Shown: positions 34,921 through 43,905 of the stretch, piece by piece
Layout of the letters: each line of letters opens with the position of its first letter
Numbering within the stretch: the stretch's first letter is position 1
Source of the DNA: Chryseobacterium tagetis
GTDB lineage: Bacteria > Bacteroidota > Bacteroidia > Flavobacteriales > Weeksellaceae
Direction: 5' to 3'
NCBI RefSeq assembly: GCF_016735585.2
Contig: NZ_JAERSE020000002.1
Span: 1 to 64,000 of the forward strand
DNA length: 64,000 nt
Made by a program: the position numbers and the translations under genes
Notes under the pieces: model-generated
Seen by the model: only the letters and a program-made list of their open reading frames with translations
Databases searched by the model: none
Told to the model about the DNA's origin: nothing

Positions 34921-35391
34921 TTAAAACTTATAATTTTTAGTAAAATCACTTCCATTTGCAACCGAAGTATTCTCATTTATTACAACAGTATTATCTTTCT
35001 CTATTTTATAACTTACTGATATATTTGCTCCTGCGCCACTATTAATGACTTGTATGTCATTTGCAATTCCATATGCGACGGGTTCGGTGGTTTCGATAAC
35101 ATAGGTTGTAGTACCTCCTATGAAATCAGCTTTATCAAGGCTAACAGAGGATTCACCTGTTTTTACAACATTATTCACCTTCCAAACATCAAATTTGCCT
35201 CCCAAAGTTTGGCTCACAGCTACTATAGATACAAAATCTTCATTACCAACACCTACTAAAGTGACTGTGATTTTATAATTATTTGTATTAGTTGCAGTAT
35301 CATCATCTCCTCCTGAACATGAACTAAACAAGACAAACAAACTGAAAAGAGACAGAATAAACAGAATTTTTTTTGATCGATTTTTTTTCAT
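34921..35391 (-). CDS. putative lipoprotein of unknown function
   Basis: A 156-residue protein with lipobox LFSSC (C25), followed by SGGDDD. The acidic run after the lipidated cysteine is the surface-export signal type known in Bacteroidetes. The rest is beta-rich (YKITVTLVGVGNEDFVSIVAVSQTLGGKFDVWKV ...). First gene of the pair with the GLPGLI protein; a good promoter lies at 35423-35455. Confidence 0.78.
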   Translation of the reverse strand: MKKNRSKKILFILSLFSLFVLFSSCSGGDDDTATNTNNYKITVTLVGVGNEDFVSIVAVSQTLGGKFDVWKVNNVVKTGESSVSLDKADFIGGTTTYVIETTEPVAYGIANDIQVINSGAGANISVSYKIEKDNTVVINENTSVANGSDFTKNYKF

Positions 35392-35422
35392 TTTTATTTT
35401 TTTTTAGTTAATAATACTATAG

Positions 35423-35455
35423 CAAAAATAGAGTTCCTTAGTCATCTACAACAAA
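35423..35455 (-). promoter_or_regulatory. promoter of the lipoprotein-GLPGLI pair
   Basis: Minus-strand TTTG (35452-35455), 21 bases, TATTTTTG (35423-35430), with the start codon at 35391. The remainder of the spacer up to 35590 shows no gene. Confidence 0.68.
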
Positions 35456-35589
35456 TAAAAACACACTCAATAACACTCAAGAGTATAATCAAGTATATTC
35501 TATTCGATTCATAAGAGGTTATTACATTATTCTGACGATTTTATTACAATAGTTTTTCGAAAAATAATATCTTGATCATGTAGTTAAAA

Positions 35590-35620
35590 CAAAAAAAACC
35601 ACTGAAATATCAGCGGTTCA
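35590..35620 (-). terminator. terminator of the enoyl-CoA hydratase gene
   Basis: AACCGCTGA / TCAGTGGTT (one G:U pair) followed by TTTTTTTTG on the minus strand. Confidence 0.75.
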
Positions 35621-35642
35621 TTTCTTTTTTCTTTATTCAATT

Positions 35643-36407
35643 TTATTTTGCTCTCAGTCTTTCTTTGATCGCCTGTATATTCTTTTTAGCAGAATCTTCC
35701 AAGATAAGACTTGCACTCATATGGATTCTTGCTGGCATCAATTCGTTGAAGTGATCTGTTCCTTCCCAGGAAACTTTCTTGATCAAAGCCAAAGCTTCTT
35801 CACTTCTTGAAGAAAGGGTATTCAAGAACTTTTCAAGCTGAGCATCCATTTCTTCTATGGATTCAGAAACCGAATGGTAAATATTATGCTGTTCCGCCCA
35901 TACTGCTGATCTGAAATCTGCATCAATGGCCATCGCTGAGAATTGTGATTTTCCTATTTTTCTTTCTACATAAGGCCCGATAACGAAAGGTCCGATTCCT
36001 AAATTGATCTCCGTTAAAGCCAAAGCAGAATCTTTTGTTGCAAAGCAGTAATCAGCACCGCAAGCAAGACCTACTCCACCTCCGGTTGTTTTTCCCTGAA
36101 CTCTTACGACAACAATTTTCCCGCAATTTCTCATCGCGTTAAGTACTTTAGCAAAACCTCCAAAAAACTGTGTAGAAGCTTCTAGCTCTTCAATTGCTAA
36201 TAACTCATCAAAGCTTGCTCCTGCACAGAATGCTTTTTCACCTTCGCTTTTAACAAGAATGGCTTTTACTTCAGGTTTAGCTCCTTCTTCAAGGATTGTC
36301 TGAGCCAGCTTTTCAAGAATAGCCCCGGGAAGAGCATTACTTTTTGCAGTTCCGAACGTAATTTCGGCAATAGTATTTTTAATTTCTGATGTTACAAAAT
36401 CACTCAT
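35643..36407 (-). CDS. enoyl-CoA hydratase/isomerase family protein
   Basis: A 254-residue crotonase-fold protein. The first oxyanion-hole segment reads KAFCAGASFDEL and the second GKTTGGGVGLACGADYCFAT. A catalytic-type Glu is present in ALTEINLGIGPF. The usual second-glutamate block is replaced (PFVIGPYVERKIG instead of a GGxxRL form), so the exact reaction is uncertain: hydratase, or methylglutaconyl-CoA hydratase-like. It is about 3 kb beyond paaZ, and since the paa cluster lacks paaF it could supply that hydratase step; that is inference. It has its own terminator. Confidence 0.85.
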   Translation of the reverse strand: MSDFVTSEIKNTIAEITFGTAKSNALPGAILEKLAQTILEEGAKPEVKAILVKSEGEKAFCAGASFDELLAIEELEASTQFFGGFAKVLNAMRNCGKIVVVRVQGKTTGGGVGLACGADYCFATKDSALALTEINLGIGPFVIGPYVERKIGKSQFSAMAIDADFRSAVWAEQHNIYHSVSESIEEMDAQLEKFLNTLSSRSEEALALIKKVSWEGTDHFNELMPARIHMSASLILEDSAKKNIQAIKERLRAK

Positions 36408-36513
36408 TTTTAGTATCTATTGGATTTATACAAAAATACTAAATAAAGGGCTTTTGAGAAAACTAAACCCACATTTTTGCCTTTAAAGAGGTCTATTTTT
36501 TTATTTGGAGTTT

Positions 36514-37278
36514 TTATTTTTTCCCATACAGCAATATCCTTTTGAAAGCATAAATAGCAGGAAACTGTTTAAATCTTTTTTCTATGCGCTTTTTATAGTC
36601 ATCAATGAATTGTTGTCTGGTATTTCCTTGCAGCCTTTCCAGGTACGGAATCAATGCTGAACCGGAAATAAACTGAAAAAGCTTTTCAGCATCTTCGGCA
36701 ATGATTGGATAGACTCTGATTGAAATCTGTAAATCTTTCAGGCCATATTGAAACATCATTCCTGAATATTCATCAAGGCTTAGCACTGGAGAAACTCTGT
36801 TCCAATGCTGCAGAGCGGTTGCATACGGTTCTTCTGAGGCTAGCTGAAACAGAATCTGATTGAGAATATTTTCTGCCTGAAGCGGCATTTGTATGGCAAA
36901 CTGCCCGTTTTCGCTTAATAAGGAAAGCAGTTTTGGAAACAGCTTTTCATGATTATCCGACCATTGTAAGGCGGCATTGCTGAAGATCAAATCCCATGTA
37001 TCTTTAGAGCCATAGAGTTCTTCAACAGTTTTTTGTTCAAACCTTAATCGTTCGTTTTTAAACGCTTGAGATTTGGCCAACATTTCCGCAGAGGAATCGA
37101 TTCCTAAAAATTGAGCATCCGGAAATTTTTCTGAAAGGATATGGGTCTGCTCTCCGGTTCCGCAACCGATGTCAATGGCTTTCTTCAATCCATCAGGCGA
37201 GATAAGCTTCATCAGATCAAAGAAAGGAAGGTAACGTACATCCTTAAACTGGTTATAGACTTCAGGATTCCAAGGCAT
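36514..37278 (-). CDS. trans-aconitate 2-methyltransferase-like SAM methyltransferase
   Basis: A 254-residue class I methyltransferase. Motif I is AIDIGCGTGEQTHIL, the acidic end of strand 2 is LGIDSSAEML, and motif IV is DLIFSNAALQWSDNHE, which is the Tam form. Length and the opening MPWNPEVYNQFK match Tam, which methylates trans-aconitate formed by spontaneous aconitate isomerisation. It is the last gene of the leftward group 39360-36514, 20 bases after the glycosylase gene. Confidence 0.8.
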   Translation of the reverse strand: MPWNPEVYNQFKDVRYLPFFDLMKLISPDGLKKAIDIGCGTGEQTHILSEKFPDAQFLGIDSSAEMLAKSQAFKNERLRFEQKTVEELYGSKDTWDLIFSNAALQWSDNHEKLFPKLLSLLSENGQFAIQMPLQAENILNQILFQLASEEPYATALQHWNRVSPVLSLDEYSGMMFQYGLKDLQISIRVYPIIAEDAEKLFQFISGSALIPYLERLQGNTRQQFIDDYKKRIEKRFKQFPAIYAFKRILLYGKK

Positions 37279-37298
37279 ATTAATTTGTATTTGGTGAT

Positions 37299-37988
37299 TT
37301 AGTGTGTATTCAGAGCCAGAATATATTTATCAATATAGAGCTGTTTTTCTTTTGATTTGTATTGCTGGATATATCTCGGGTGTTCCAACACGGTCATTTT
37401 TTCGAAAAGATGAGCTTCCTTATTTAGTTTTGAAATAAAATCTGCATTTTTCTTTCCTAAAATAAAGACCTCTGATGTATCCAGATTTAAGCTGATATGT
37501 TCCTTTAAGGATTGGATCATAAAGTCTTTCACATCGGTAAAGAGCTCTTTGTCATCATAGTAATTGGCATTCAGCCAGCCGTTTTTGGATTTTCTTACGA
37601 TGGCCAAAGGAAATGGGGAATTAATATAGATATTTTTATAAAATTCCTGTGCACCTCCATATTCCTCGATCATATCGTATATAAAAACCGAAGAAACTTC
37701 GTGGGTATGCGCAGATTTCATTTTAATTCCGCAAACACTTTCCAGACGTTTGGTATCGGTAAAAGGAACTCCGGTAACTCCTGCTCCATGACGGCTCGGA
37801 TTGATTCCGATAATGAATTTTCTTCTGTCTGAATCGTTATAATATTGATGATAAAACTTTTGCATAACGGTCATGGTTTCGGGATTATCCAGATATGGAT
37901 TCAGCACCTGAAAGTCTTCCGGCAGCGATCCTGAATAGTGCAAGCTTTTATTAAACTCAATGACCTTTTCTGCAAAAGTTTTATTCAT
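37299..37988 (-). CDS. SMUG2-type uracil-DNA glycosylase family protein (DUF4918)
   Basis: A 229-residue protein of the uracil-DNA glycosylase superfamily, SMUG2 branch. Motif 1, the water-activating loop, appears as FIIGINPSRHGAGVTGVPFTD, and the C-terminal leucine-loop-like segment is VLEHPRY. The family removes damaged or foreign bases, or acts in restriction-like conflict systems; the base is not known. It sits 2 bases after the DUF4241 gene and 20 before the methyltransferase gene, a tight operon. Confidence 0.82.
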   Translation of the reverse strand: MNKTFAEKVIEFNKSLHYSGSLPEDFQVLNPYLDNPETMTVMQKFYHQYYNDSDRRKFIIGINPSRHGAGVTGVPFTDTKRLESVCGIKMKSAHTHEVSSVFIYDMIEEYGGAQEFYKNIYINSPFPLAIVRKSKNGWLNANYYDDKELFTDVKDFMIQSLKEHISLNLDTSEVFILGKKNADFISKLNKEAHLFEKMTVLEHPRYIQQYKSKEKQLYIDKYILALNTH

Positions 37989-37990
37989 GT

Positions 37991-38773
37991 TTAGTCTTTA
38001 AGAAAAACGAAACTTTCAGGCTGATCATCACTATCATCGTCATCATAATCTTCATCGTCTCCTTCTTCACTTAAAGCCAATTCAATATCAATAAACTGAA
38101 TATATAAACCGCAAACGTTCTCATTGGCATCATACCCGAAATATACAGGATAAGTCCCATCACCAAAACCACTTGCAAACATTGGAATCTGATAATTTGT
38201 ATTGGGAACCCTCCAGTTGATCCAATCTCCTGCATCTCTCTGGTTGTTGGGATGATCTTTATAGCTTTGGGCAAAAATTTCAGCAAAATAATCATCGTAC
38301 ATATTGTCTAGCTCTGATTCATCCACAAATTTATCCACAAAAGGAAGTACTTCTGCATCGGTAATACAGCCTAAACCGGCATCCACACCAAATCCAAAGA
38401 AATCGTCTTCGGTTACGTCTTCCAACTCTTCAATTCCGACCAAAGCTTCTCTGTAAACAACAGGTTTTTCTTTGGTAAATTCAACTTTTACCACAGCATA
38501 ACGGTCGCCCCAATCTTCAGATTTCACCACCGCAATAGTCACAGGGAAATCTCCTTTCGGAGCCTGAATAAAGTATGGAGATTGATTTCCATTTAGAGAA
38601 ACCAACGGATCTCTCACCACCACTTTTCCTGAAGGAAGAGAAACATTTCCGATTTCCATGGTTTCCAATTTCTGATCCACAATTTCATTTGAAGTAAAAT
38701 AGGTTTCCAAATCGGTCGGGCAAACCAAAATATTTTTTACTTCTGCATATTTCTGCATCCAGTTATCATCCAT
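37991..38773 (-). CDS. DUF4241 family protein
   Basis: A 260-residue cytosolic protein with the DUF4241 features: GNVSLPSGKVVVRDPL, GDFPVTIAVVKSEDWGDRYAVVKVEF and GFGVDAGLGCITD. The tail is very acidic (EEGDDEDYDDDDSDDQ). DUF4241 proteins occur in polymorphic-toxin immunity neighbourhoods, and the SUKH gene upstream fits that; the function here is not proven. Confidence 0.82.
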   Translation of the reverse strand: MDDNWMQKYAEVKNILVCPTDLETYFTSNEIVDQKLETMEIGNVSLPSGKVVVRDPLVSLNGNQSPYFIQAPKGDFPVTIAVVKSEDWGDRYAVVKVEFTKEKPVVYREALVGIEELEDVTEDDFFGFGVDAGLGCITDAEVLPFVDKFVDESELDNMYDDYFAEIFAQSYKDHPNNQRDAGDWINWRVPNTNYQIPMFASGFGDGTYPVYFGYDANENVCGLYIQFIDIELALSEEGDDEDYDDDDSDDQPESFVFLKD

Positions 38774-38823
38774 TTTTCAATATTTTAAATTTGGTTGAAT
38801 TAATAATTAAAAGTACAGTTTAT

Positions 38824-39360
38824 TTATTCTGCTTCAAATTCTTCTTCCTGCTTTAATCCTCTAATAAATGTTTCGAAGTCTTTTGCCAGAAAAGTTTTTT
38901 TGAAATCACTCTCCTGATCTACATGTACCACCTGAGGTTCTCCGTTTTTTCCGCATTCGGAATAATCCAAAAGAATCATATCATGTCCTGCTGAAGGACA
39001 GTCGCAAATATAAATACCATCGGCAGGATATCCCCATTCATCGATCATAAATTGGCTTCCCAACTCGCCACACACGGAATATTTTTTGCTTTTTCCAATC
39101 GCCATAATTCCTGTAATGGCTACATGATCTTCCGCCCAGGAAACACTTTCTGTGGTGGGAAAACATGGTTTATTCACCAATCCCCCGTTTTGTAGTCTCA
39201 TCAATTCTATATAAGATCCCGGAAGCTGATACCCCAATTTATGTTCAACTTCAGCAATTATTTCATCACCTGGAAAATCTTCAATATAATCTTTTGATGA
39301 GTAACTGCATTCACTCCAAAAATTTGTAAAGTCAAAATCTTTGAAAAACCTTAATTCCAT
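38824..39360 (-). CDS. SMI1/KNR4 (SUKH) family protein
   Basis: A 178-residue SUKH-fold protein. Key features are the opening helix followed by EVEHKLGYQLPGSYIELMRLQNGGLVN, then the region WGYPADGIYICDCPSAGHDMILLDYSECGKNGEPQVVHV and a last helix FETFIRGLKQ. Many SUKH proteins are immunity proteins for contact-dependent toxins. No toxin gene is near, so a general or orphan immunity role is possible. It is the first gene of the group 39360-36514, with no clear promoter box. Confidence 0.9.
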   Translation of the reverse strand: MELRFFKDFDFTNFWSECSYSSKDYIEDFPGDEIIAEVEHKLGYQLPGSYIELMRLQNGGLVNKPCFPTTESVSWAEDHVAITGIMAIGKSKKYSVCGELGSQFMIDEWGYPADGIYICDCPSAGHDMILLDYSECGKNGEPQVVHVDQESDFKKTFLAKDFETFIRGLKQEEEFEAE

Positions 39361-39535
39361 AGTATTTTATTTATTAAAAGTAGCTACATCAAATATCTAT
39401 ATTATTTTTGAAATAGATATCGTTTTTTTTAACATTCTAATGCTTTATATTTTCCCAATACTACTTTTTTTATCTAAAAGTCATCTTGTAAACGGGTTAC
39501 AAAAATTTATATTAATAAAGATTAATCTATCAAAT

Positions 39536-39570
39536 AAAAATCCCTTTTAAACTGGGTCTAAAAGGGATTT
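39536..39570 (-). terminator. terminator of the paa cluster after paaZ
   Basis: AAATCCCTTTTA / TAAAAGGGATTT stem with a 9-base loop, followed by a TTTATTTG run, 14 bases after the paaZ stop. Confidence 0.85.
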
Positions 39571-39583
39571 GTTATATTTCGAA

Positions 39584-42079
39584 TTAAATCAATCCAAATT
39601 GTTCAAAGTGGTGGGTGAAATGCTTTTTATGCATCAATTCCCACATTTCTTTATTCAGTTTTCCGAAAACAAAATTCATATGTTCTGCATGTGGATTTTC
39701 TTTGTAATAAATAGAGAATCTTTTCAGGGTATCCATGAAAGAGATTTTTGCAGCTTCAAGATTTTTATGTCTCAACTCCAATAGCTTTTCATCTTCTGCC
39801 AAAAACGGCGCCGGGAAATCTTTCGGCATCTTTCTGTGATTGTAAAGAGAATCCTGCCATTTTTCCAATTGTTCTTCCGGAGTAAAGCATTTGTCTGCTT
39901 CCGGCTCACCAAGACTTACCAACACTCCGTGCTCTAAATGCTCAATCATTTGCTGAGGAGACATCTTACCCCAACTTGGCTGAGTAGATTCCGTTAAGCC
40001 ATTCAATGTTTTTTGAATGTTCTTTAAGTTCAGATCGATGAATGGAGAATGTTTTGCCACCAATGTTAAAATGGTCGCTACACAAACCACCTCATCTCTT
40101 TGGTTTACCACTTCAACCAACCATTTTACAACACCGGAAGGAATGTTTCTTCCTTTCACTCCTCTGTTGATTTTTTCTTTCGCTGTTAAGTAAACCGTAA
40201 TCGTATCTCCTGCATAAACAGGCTTGAAGAATGAACAGTTTTCCAATCCGTAGTTGGCGATAACCGGTCCTTTTTTACCTGAAACGAACAATCCTGCCGC
40301 TGCAGAAAGGATGAAATATCCGTGAGCAACCGTTTTATCAAAGATAGTTCCAGTTAAGCTTGTTGCATCTGTGTGTGCATAGAAATGATCCCAAGAAACG
40401 TTAGAGAAATTCACGATATCTGCATCAGTAACTGTTCTTCCTGCTGTTTCTAAAGAATCTCCAACTTCAACTTCCTCAAAATATTTCTGGAAAGGATGTT
40501 TATCTGAGTATTTTTTCTCAGCGCCTTGTTGATAAATTTTTGTAATTGCTGTCAACGTATCCGGAGAACCCTGAATCGCCGTTTTTTGAAGGAAAAAATG
40601 AAGACCGCCTAAACCGCCCATTTCCTCACCACCTCCTGCTCTTCCGGGACCACCATGCATCAAAGTAGGAAGCGGAGAACCGTGACCTGTACTTTCTTTC
40701 GCATTGTCTCTGTTTAACACGAAAATTCTTCCGTGCTGAGAAGCCATTTTCCAAGAAGTTTCTGCTACGAAATTGTCGTCATGAGAAATGATAGATCCTA
40801 CCAAACTTCCTTTTCCTCTTTTTGCCAACGCTGCCGCTTCTTCTGCATCTTTGTAAGGCATCAAAGTAGAAACCGGTCCGAAAGCTTCGACATCGTGAGA
40901 GATATTTTTCGTAAATGGAGCATCATTTAAGAACAGTTTCGGACTCATAAATGCACCATTTTCATAGTTTGCATCTACCAGTTCATGTTGTCCGTCATAA
41001 ACTAATTCCGTTTCAGCCTTTAATAAGTTTACTTTTCTTAAAACTTCATCATATTGCTGTTTTCCAACCAAAGATCCCATTCTTGTTTCTCTGCTTAATG
41101 GGTTCCCTATTTTTGTCTGGTCTAAAGCTTTAGACAAAGCATTCTGAACATCCCCAATTAAATTTTCAGGAACGATAATTCTTCTGATTGCCGTACATTT
41201 TTGTCCGGCTTTTGTTGTCATTTCGTTACGAACTTCTTTGATGAACAAATCAAACTCAGTAGTTCCCGGTTTTGCATCTAATCCAAGAATTGAACAGTTC
41301 AAAGAATCTGCTTCCATGTTGAAACGAACCGCGTTTCCTGCTATTGACGGTAAAGATTTTAATTTTCTACCTGTAGTTGCAGAACCTGTAAACAATACAG
41401 AATCTCCATCCTTAATATAATCCAAGATATTTCCCGGTTCACCACAAACCAGCTGAACCGCTCCTTCAGGAAGAATTCCGCTTTCAATCATATCTTGGAA
41501 AACCGCGTTTGTTAAATAAGAACCATAAGGAGAAGGTTTCACGATCGAAGGAACGCCTGCCAATAAAGAGGTTGATAATTTCTCTAACATTCCCCAAACC
41601 GGAAAGTTGTACGCGTTGATCTGTACAGAAACTCCTTCACTTGGAGTCAGGATATGAGTTCCCAAGAAAGTTCCATTAGCAGAAATCTTCTGAGTTTCCC
41701 CATCTACCCAGAACGGAGTATTTGGAAGCATTCTTTTTGCCAATCCTGAATAAGTGAAGAAAGTACCGAAACCTCCTTCGATATCTACCCAAGAATCAAC
41801 ATGAGTTGCTCCTGTTTTGTAAGATAAATCGTAATATTTTTTCTTTCTTTCTAATAAGTAAAGGGCTACTTTTTTCAACATTTCTCCACGGTCGTAGAAC
41901 GTCATAGATGAAAGGTTTTTGTAACCAATTGTTCTTCCGTAGTCAAGCGCCTGTTCAAAATTCAGACCTTCTGTATCGGAAACAGCAACCTGCTCACCAT
42001 TTACAGCATTGTATAAAGGAATCCCGTTTCCGTTTCCTTCTACCCATTCACCGTAGATATAGTTTTTTAACTTTTCCAT
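39584..42079 (-). CDS. paaZ: PaaZ: oxepin-CoA hydrolase / semialdehyde dehydrogenase with extra C-terminal domain
   Basis: PaaZ opens the oxepin-CoA ring and oxidises the resulting aldehyde to 3-oxo-5,6-didehydrosuberyl-CoA. Residues 1-520 are an aldehyde dehydrogenase (general base region FNMEADSLNC, nucleophile C in AGQKCTAIRR). Residues about 540-676 are a MaoC-type hydratase (VSWDHFYAHTD, VAHGYFILS). Residues about 678-831 form a third domain (GKMSPQQMIEHLEHGVLVSL ... MHKKHFTHHFEQFGLI) resembling DinB/DUF1569 proteins. E. coli PaaZ has 681 residues and lacks this part. It is the last gene of the cluster, with 114 bases to the upstream gene. Confidence 0.95.
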   Translation of the reverse strand: MEKLKNYIYGEWVEGNGNGIPLYNAVNGEQVAVSDTEGLNFEQALDYGRTIGYKNLSSMTFYDRGEMLKKVALYLLERKKKYYDLSYKTGATHVDSWVDIEGGFGTFFTYSGLAKRMLPNTPFWVDGETQKISANGTFLGTHILTPSEGVSVQINAYNFPVWGMLEKLSTSLLAGVPSIVKPSPYGSYLTNAVFQDMIESGILPEGAVQLVCGEPGNILDYIKDGDSVLFTGSATTGRKLKSLPSIAGNAVRFNMEADSLNCSILGLDAKPGTTEFDLFIKEVRNEMTTKAGQKCTAIRRIIVPENLIGDVQNALSKALDQTKIGNPLSRETRMGSLVGKQQYDEVLRKVNLLKAETELVYDGQHELVDANYENGAFMSPKLFLNDAPFTKNISHDVEAFGPVSTLMPYKDAEEAAALAKRGKGSLVGSIISHDDNFVAETSWKMASQHGRIFVLNRDNAKESTGHGSPLPTLMHGGPGRAGGGEEMGGLGGLHFFLQKTAIQGSPDTLTAITKIYQQGAEKKYSDKHPFQKYFEEVEVGDSLETAGRTVTDADIVNFSNVSWDHFYAHTDATSLTGTIFDKTVAHGYFILSAAAGLFVSGKKGPVIANYGLENCSFFKPVYAGDTITVYLTAKEKINRGVKGRNIPSGVVKWLVEVVNQRDEVVCVATILTLVAKHSPFIDLNLKNIQKTLNGLTESTQPSWGKMSPQQMIEHLEHGVLVSLGEPEADKCFTPEEQLEKWQDSLYNHRKMPKDFPAPFLAEDEKLLELRHKNLEAAKISFMDTLKRFSIYYKENPHAEHMNFVFGKLNKEMWELMHKKHFTHHFEQFGLI

Positions 42080-42193
42080 ATAGTTTTTACTTTAATAATG
42101 TATCCGTTTAACAGTGTATGAATGATTCTTTACTTTGTTCAGAATGACAAGCACAAAATTGCCATAAATGATACATTTTATATTGTTATATTT

Positions 42194-43024
42194 TTAATTT
42201 TTTGGTTCCTGATACGGAAACAACTTTACCAAGCCTTCATACAAACTTCTGTGCAGAATGGTTGCGTGATTGTCTGTTTCCATCATTTTATATTCTACCG
42301 TCCAGTTTTTCTTATTTGCTTTTTTCAGAACATCATATAAATCTTCTGCATCTTTTACCATCACCGGATGTTCACCTTTTCCGACAGAAACATAAATAAA
42401 TTTCTTCGTATCCGGAATGTTGGCTAATAATTGAGGAGCCTGTTTTAAAAGGCTTTCATCATCCCACCACAAACTCGGACTGATGATAAAATAATTGTTA
42501 AACATTTCAGGCTTTTTCAGCAAAATTTCTGTTGCTAAAAGCCCACCCAATGACTGACCAAATAAATAGTTTTCAGTTATTTTAAACTGGCTTTCGATAT
42601 ATGTTTTTAATTCTTTTTCTAAAAACCCGATGAACTTATCTGAATGTCCTGTTGTAGGATAATCTTTCTGTAAGTCTTTTAGATCTGTATGGAATGTAAA
42701 GTCTCTTTTTCTGTCAATATTGGCTATTCCTACCACAATAGTTTCCGGCATGGAATACATTTGATTAAAGAATTGGATCAACCCCGTAACATGAATAAAA
42801 TCTTCGTTCATGCTTCCATCTAGAAGATAAATGACCGGATGTGATTTCTTTTTATCAAAATTTTGCGGAAGATAGATGTTTAAAGTCCTTTCTTCATTTA
42901 AAATCTTAGACTTTATAGTTCTGATTTCTCCAATAGTCAATGGTTTTACATTTCCGGTCTGGGCAAAAGCTACGGATTGAAATGCAAGGAGAATACTGCA
43001 GAATATAATTAGCTTTTTAATCAT
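42194..43024 (-). CDS. secreted alpha/beta-hydrolase, esterase D/IroE-like
   Basis: A 276-residue protein with a signal peptide (1-21, ending VAFAQ) and an esterase-type alpha/beta-hydrolase fold (PF00756 style). The nucleophile elbow is FGQSLGGLL, and a preceding HPVIYLLDGSMNEDFIH segment is typical of ferri-siderophore and acetyl esterases. The catalytic His is likely in NHATILH near the end. It lies between paaY and paaZ although exported, so a role in phenylacetate use is not evident. Confidence 0.84.
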   Translation of the reverse strand: MIKKLIIFCSILLAFQSVAFAQTGNVKPLTIGEIRTIKSKILNEERTLNIYLPQNFDKKKSHPVIYLLDGSMNEDFIHVTGLIQFFNQMYSMPETIVVGIANIDRKRDFTFHTDLKDLQKDYPTTGHSDKFIGFLEKELKTYIESQFKITENYLFGQSLGGLLATEILLKKPEMFNNYFIISPSLWWDDESLLKQAPQLLANIPDTKKFIYVSVGKGEHPVMVKDAEDLYDVLKKANKKNWTVEYKMMETDNHATILHRSLYEGLVKLFPYQEPKN

Positions 43025-43094
43025 GTTTTTTCTTAATTAATTGTCTTTTCCAAACCTCATAGGTTTTAGAAATCTGAGGTTTAGATGGGACTCA

Positions 43095-43688
43095 TTATTT
43101 CACATCGTCCCAAATGCTGTAATCAACAACTTTCGTAGGAATCTGCTGAACATATTCTGTAAATGGTTTGCAAGGCAAAATCGCGTCTTTTCCCTCTCTT
43201 GCTAATTCCTGATATAACCTTGTTCCTTCTGTTTTCCATTTTATCATTTCATCGGAAACATCACGAATGATCTTTGCAGGACTTCCAACAATCAATTTTC
43301 TTGGTTCACATCTGAAGTTGGCAGGAACAAAAGCTAATGCACCGATGATACATTCGTCACCGATAACCGCTTTATCCATCACCACCGAGTTCATTCCAAC
43401 CAGACAGTTTTTTCCAATATGTCCGGAATGAATAATTGCTCCATGACCTATATGTGCAGATTCTTCCAAAATGGTTTCAATCCCTGGGAAAACATGAAGG
43501 GTGCAGTTTTCTTGAACATTTGCACCATCCTTGATGATAATTTTACCCCAGTCGCCACGAATAACCGCGTTTGGACCGATATAAACTTCTTCGCCAATTT
43601 CCACATTTCCAATAATCACTGCTTGCGGATGAATGTAAGCAGAAGGTTTGATGATGGGACGAATTCCGTGATATGAGTAAATATTCAT
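43095..43688 (-). CDS. paaY: PaaY: gamma-carbonic-anhydrase-like hexapeptide protein
   Basis: A 197-residue left-handed beta-helix protein with hexapeptide repeats (about 20-150: AVIIGNVEIGEEVYIGPNAVI, GANVQENCTLHVFPG, HIGHGAIIHSGHIG). Metal-binding histidines H75-H80 region and H65 fit the carbonic anhydrase trimer. PaaY is reported as a thioesterase that clears inhibitory ring-derived CoA esters. The position between the thiolase and paaZ supports the call over plain carbonic anhydrase. Confidence 0.88.
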   Translation of the reverse strand: MNIYSYHGIRPIIKPSAYIHPQAVIIGNVEIGEEVYIGPNAVIRGDWGKIIIKDGANVQENCTLHVFPGIETILEESAHIGHGAIIHSGHIGKNCLVGMNSVVMDKAVIGDECIIGALAFVPANFRCEPRKLIVGSPAKIIRDVSDEMIKWKTEGTRLYQELAREGKDAILPCKPFTEYVQQIPTKVVDYSIWDDVK

Positions 43689-43905
43689 AATTTTAATTTG
43701 AAAATTTGAGAATGAGTTAATTTGAAAATTATTTTTAACGCAAAACCCGTAAAGTTTTTTTGAAAATATTTCTGCATATTTTCCGTCCGCAAAGGCGTTT
43801 CACTTAGCAAAGGCAGAATGTTAAAATTAATGAGCTAATTTAAAATTAAAAATGTGTTCTTAATATTATTTTCAAATTCTCAAATTAGCACATTTTCAAA
43901 TTAAA
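43689..43905. repeat. AATTTGAAAAT inverted repeats around a nested CGCAAAG-type repeat
   Basis: The 212-base spacer between the thiolase and paaY genes is bounded by two complementary arms of about 40 bases (43691-43733 and 43866-43904), both built from AATTTGAAAAT units. Inside (about 43738-43822) is a segment with CGCAAA and GCAAAGGC words and a TTTTTTTGAAAA core, which looks like a second dispersed element. No open frame is seen. Confidence 0.6.

Noticed and set aside
39393..39420. ATATCTAT / ATAGATAT inverted repeat upstream of the SUKH gene
   Set aside because: Made only of A and T apart from one base per arm, with a 12-base centre; expected by chance in this AT-rich DNA.
39341..39550. 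A 69-codon plus-strand frame in the spacer between the SUKH gene and paaZ
   Set aside because: AT-rich chance frame ending in the paaZ terminator; no supporting features.
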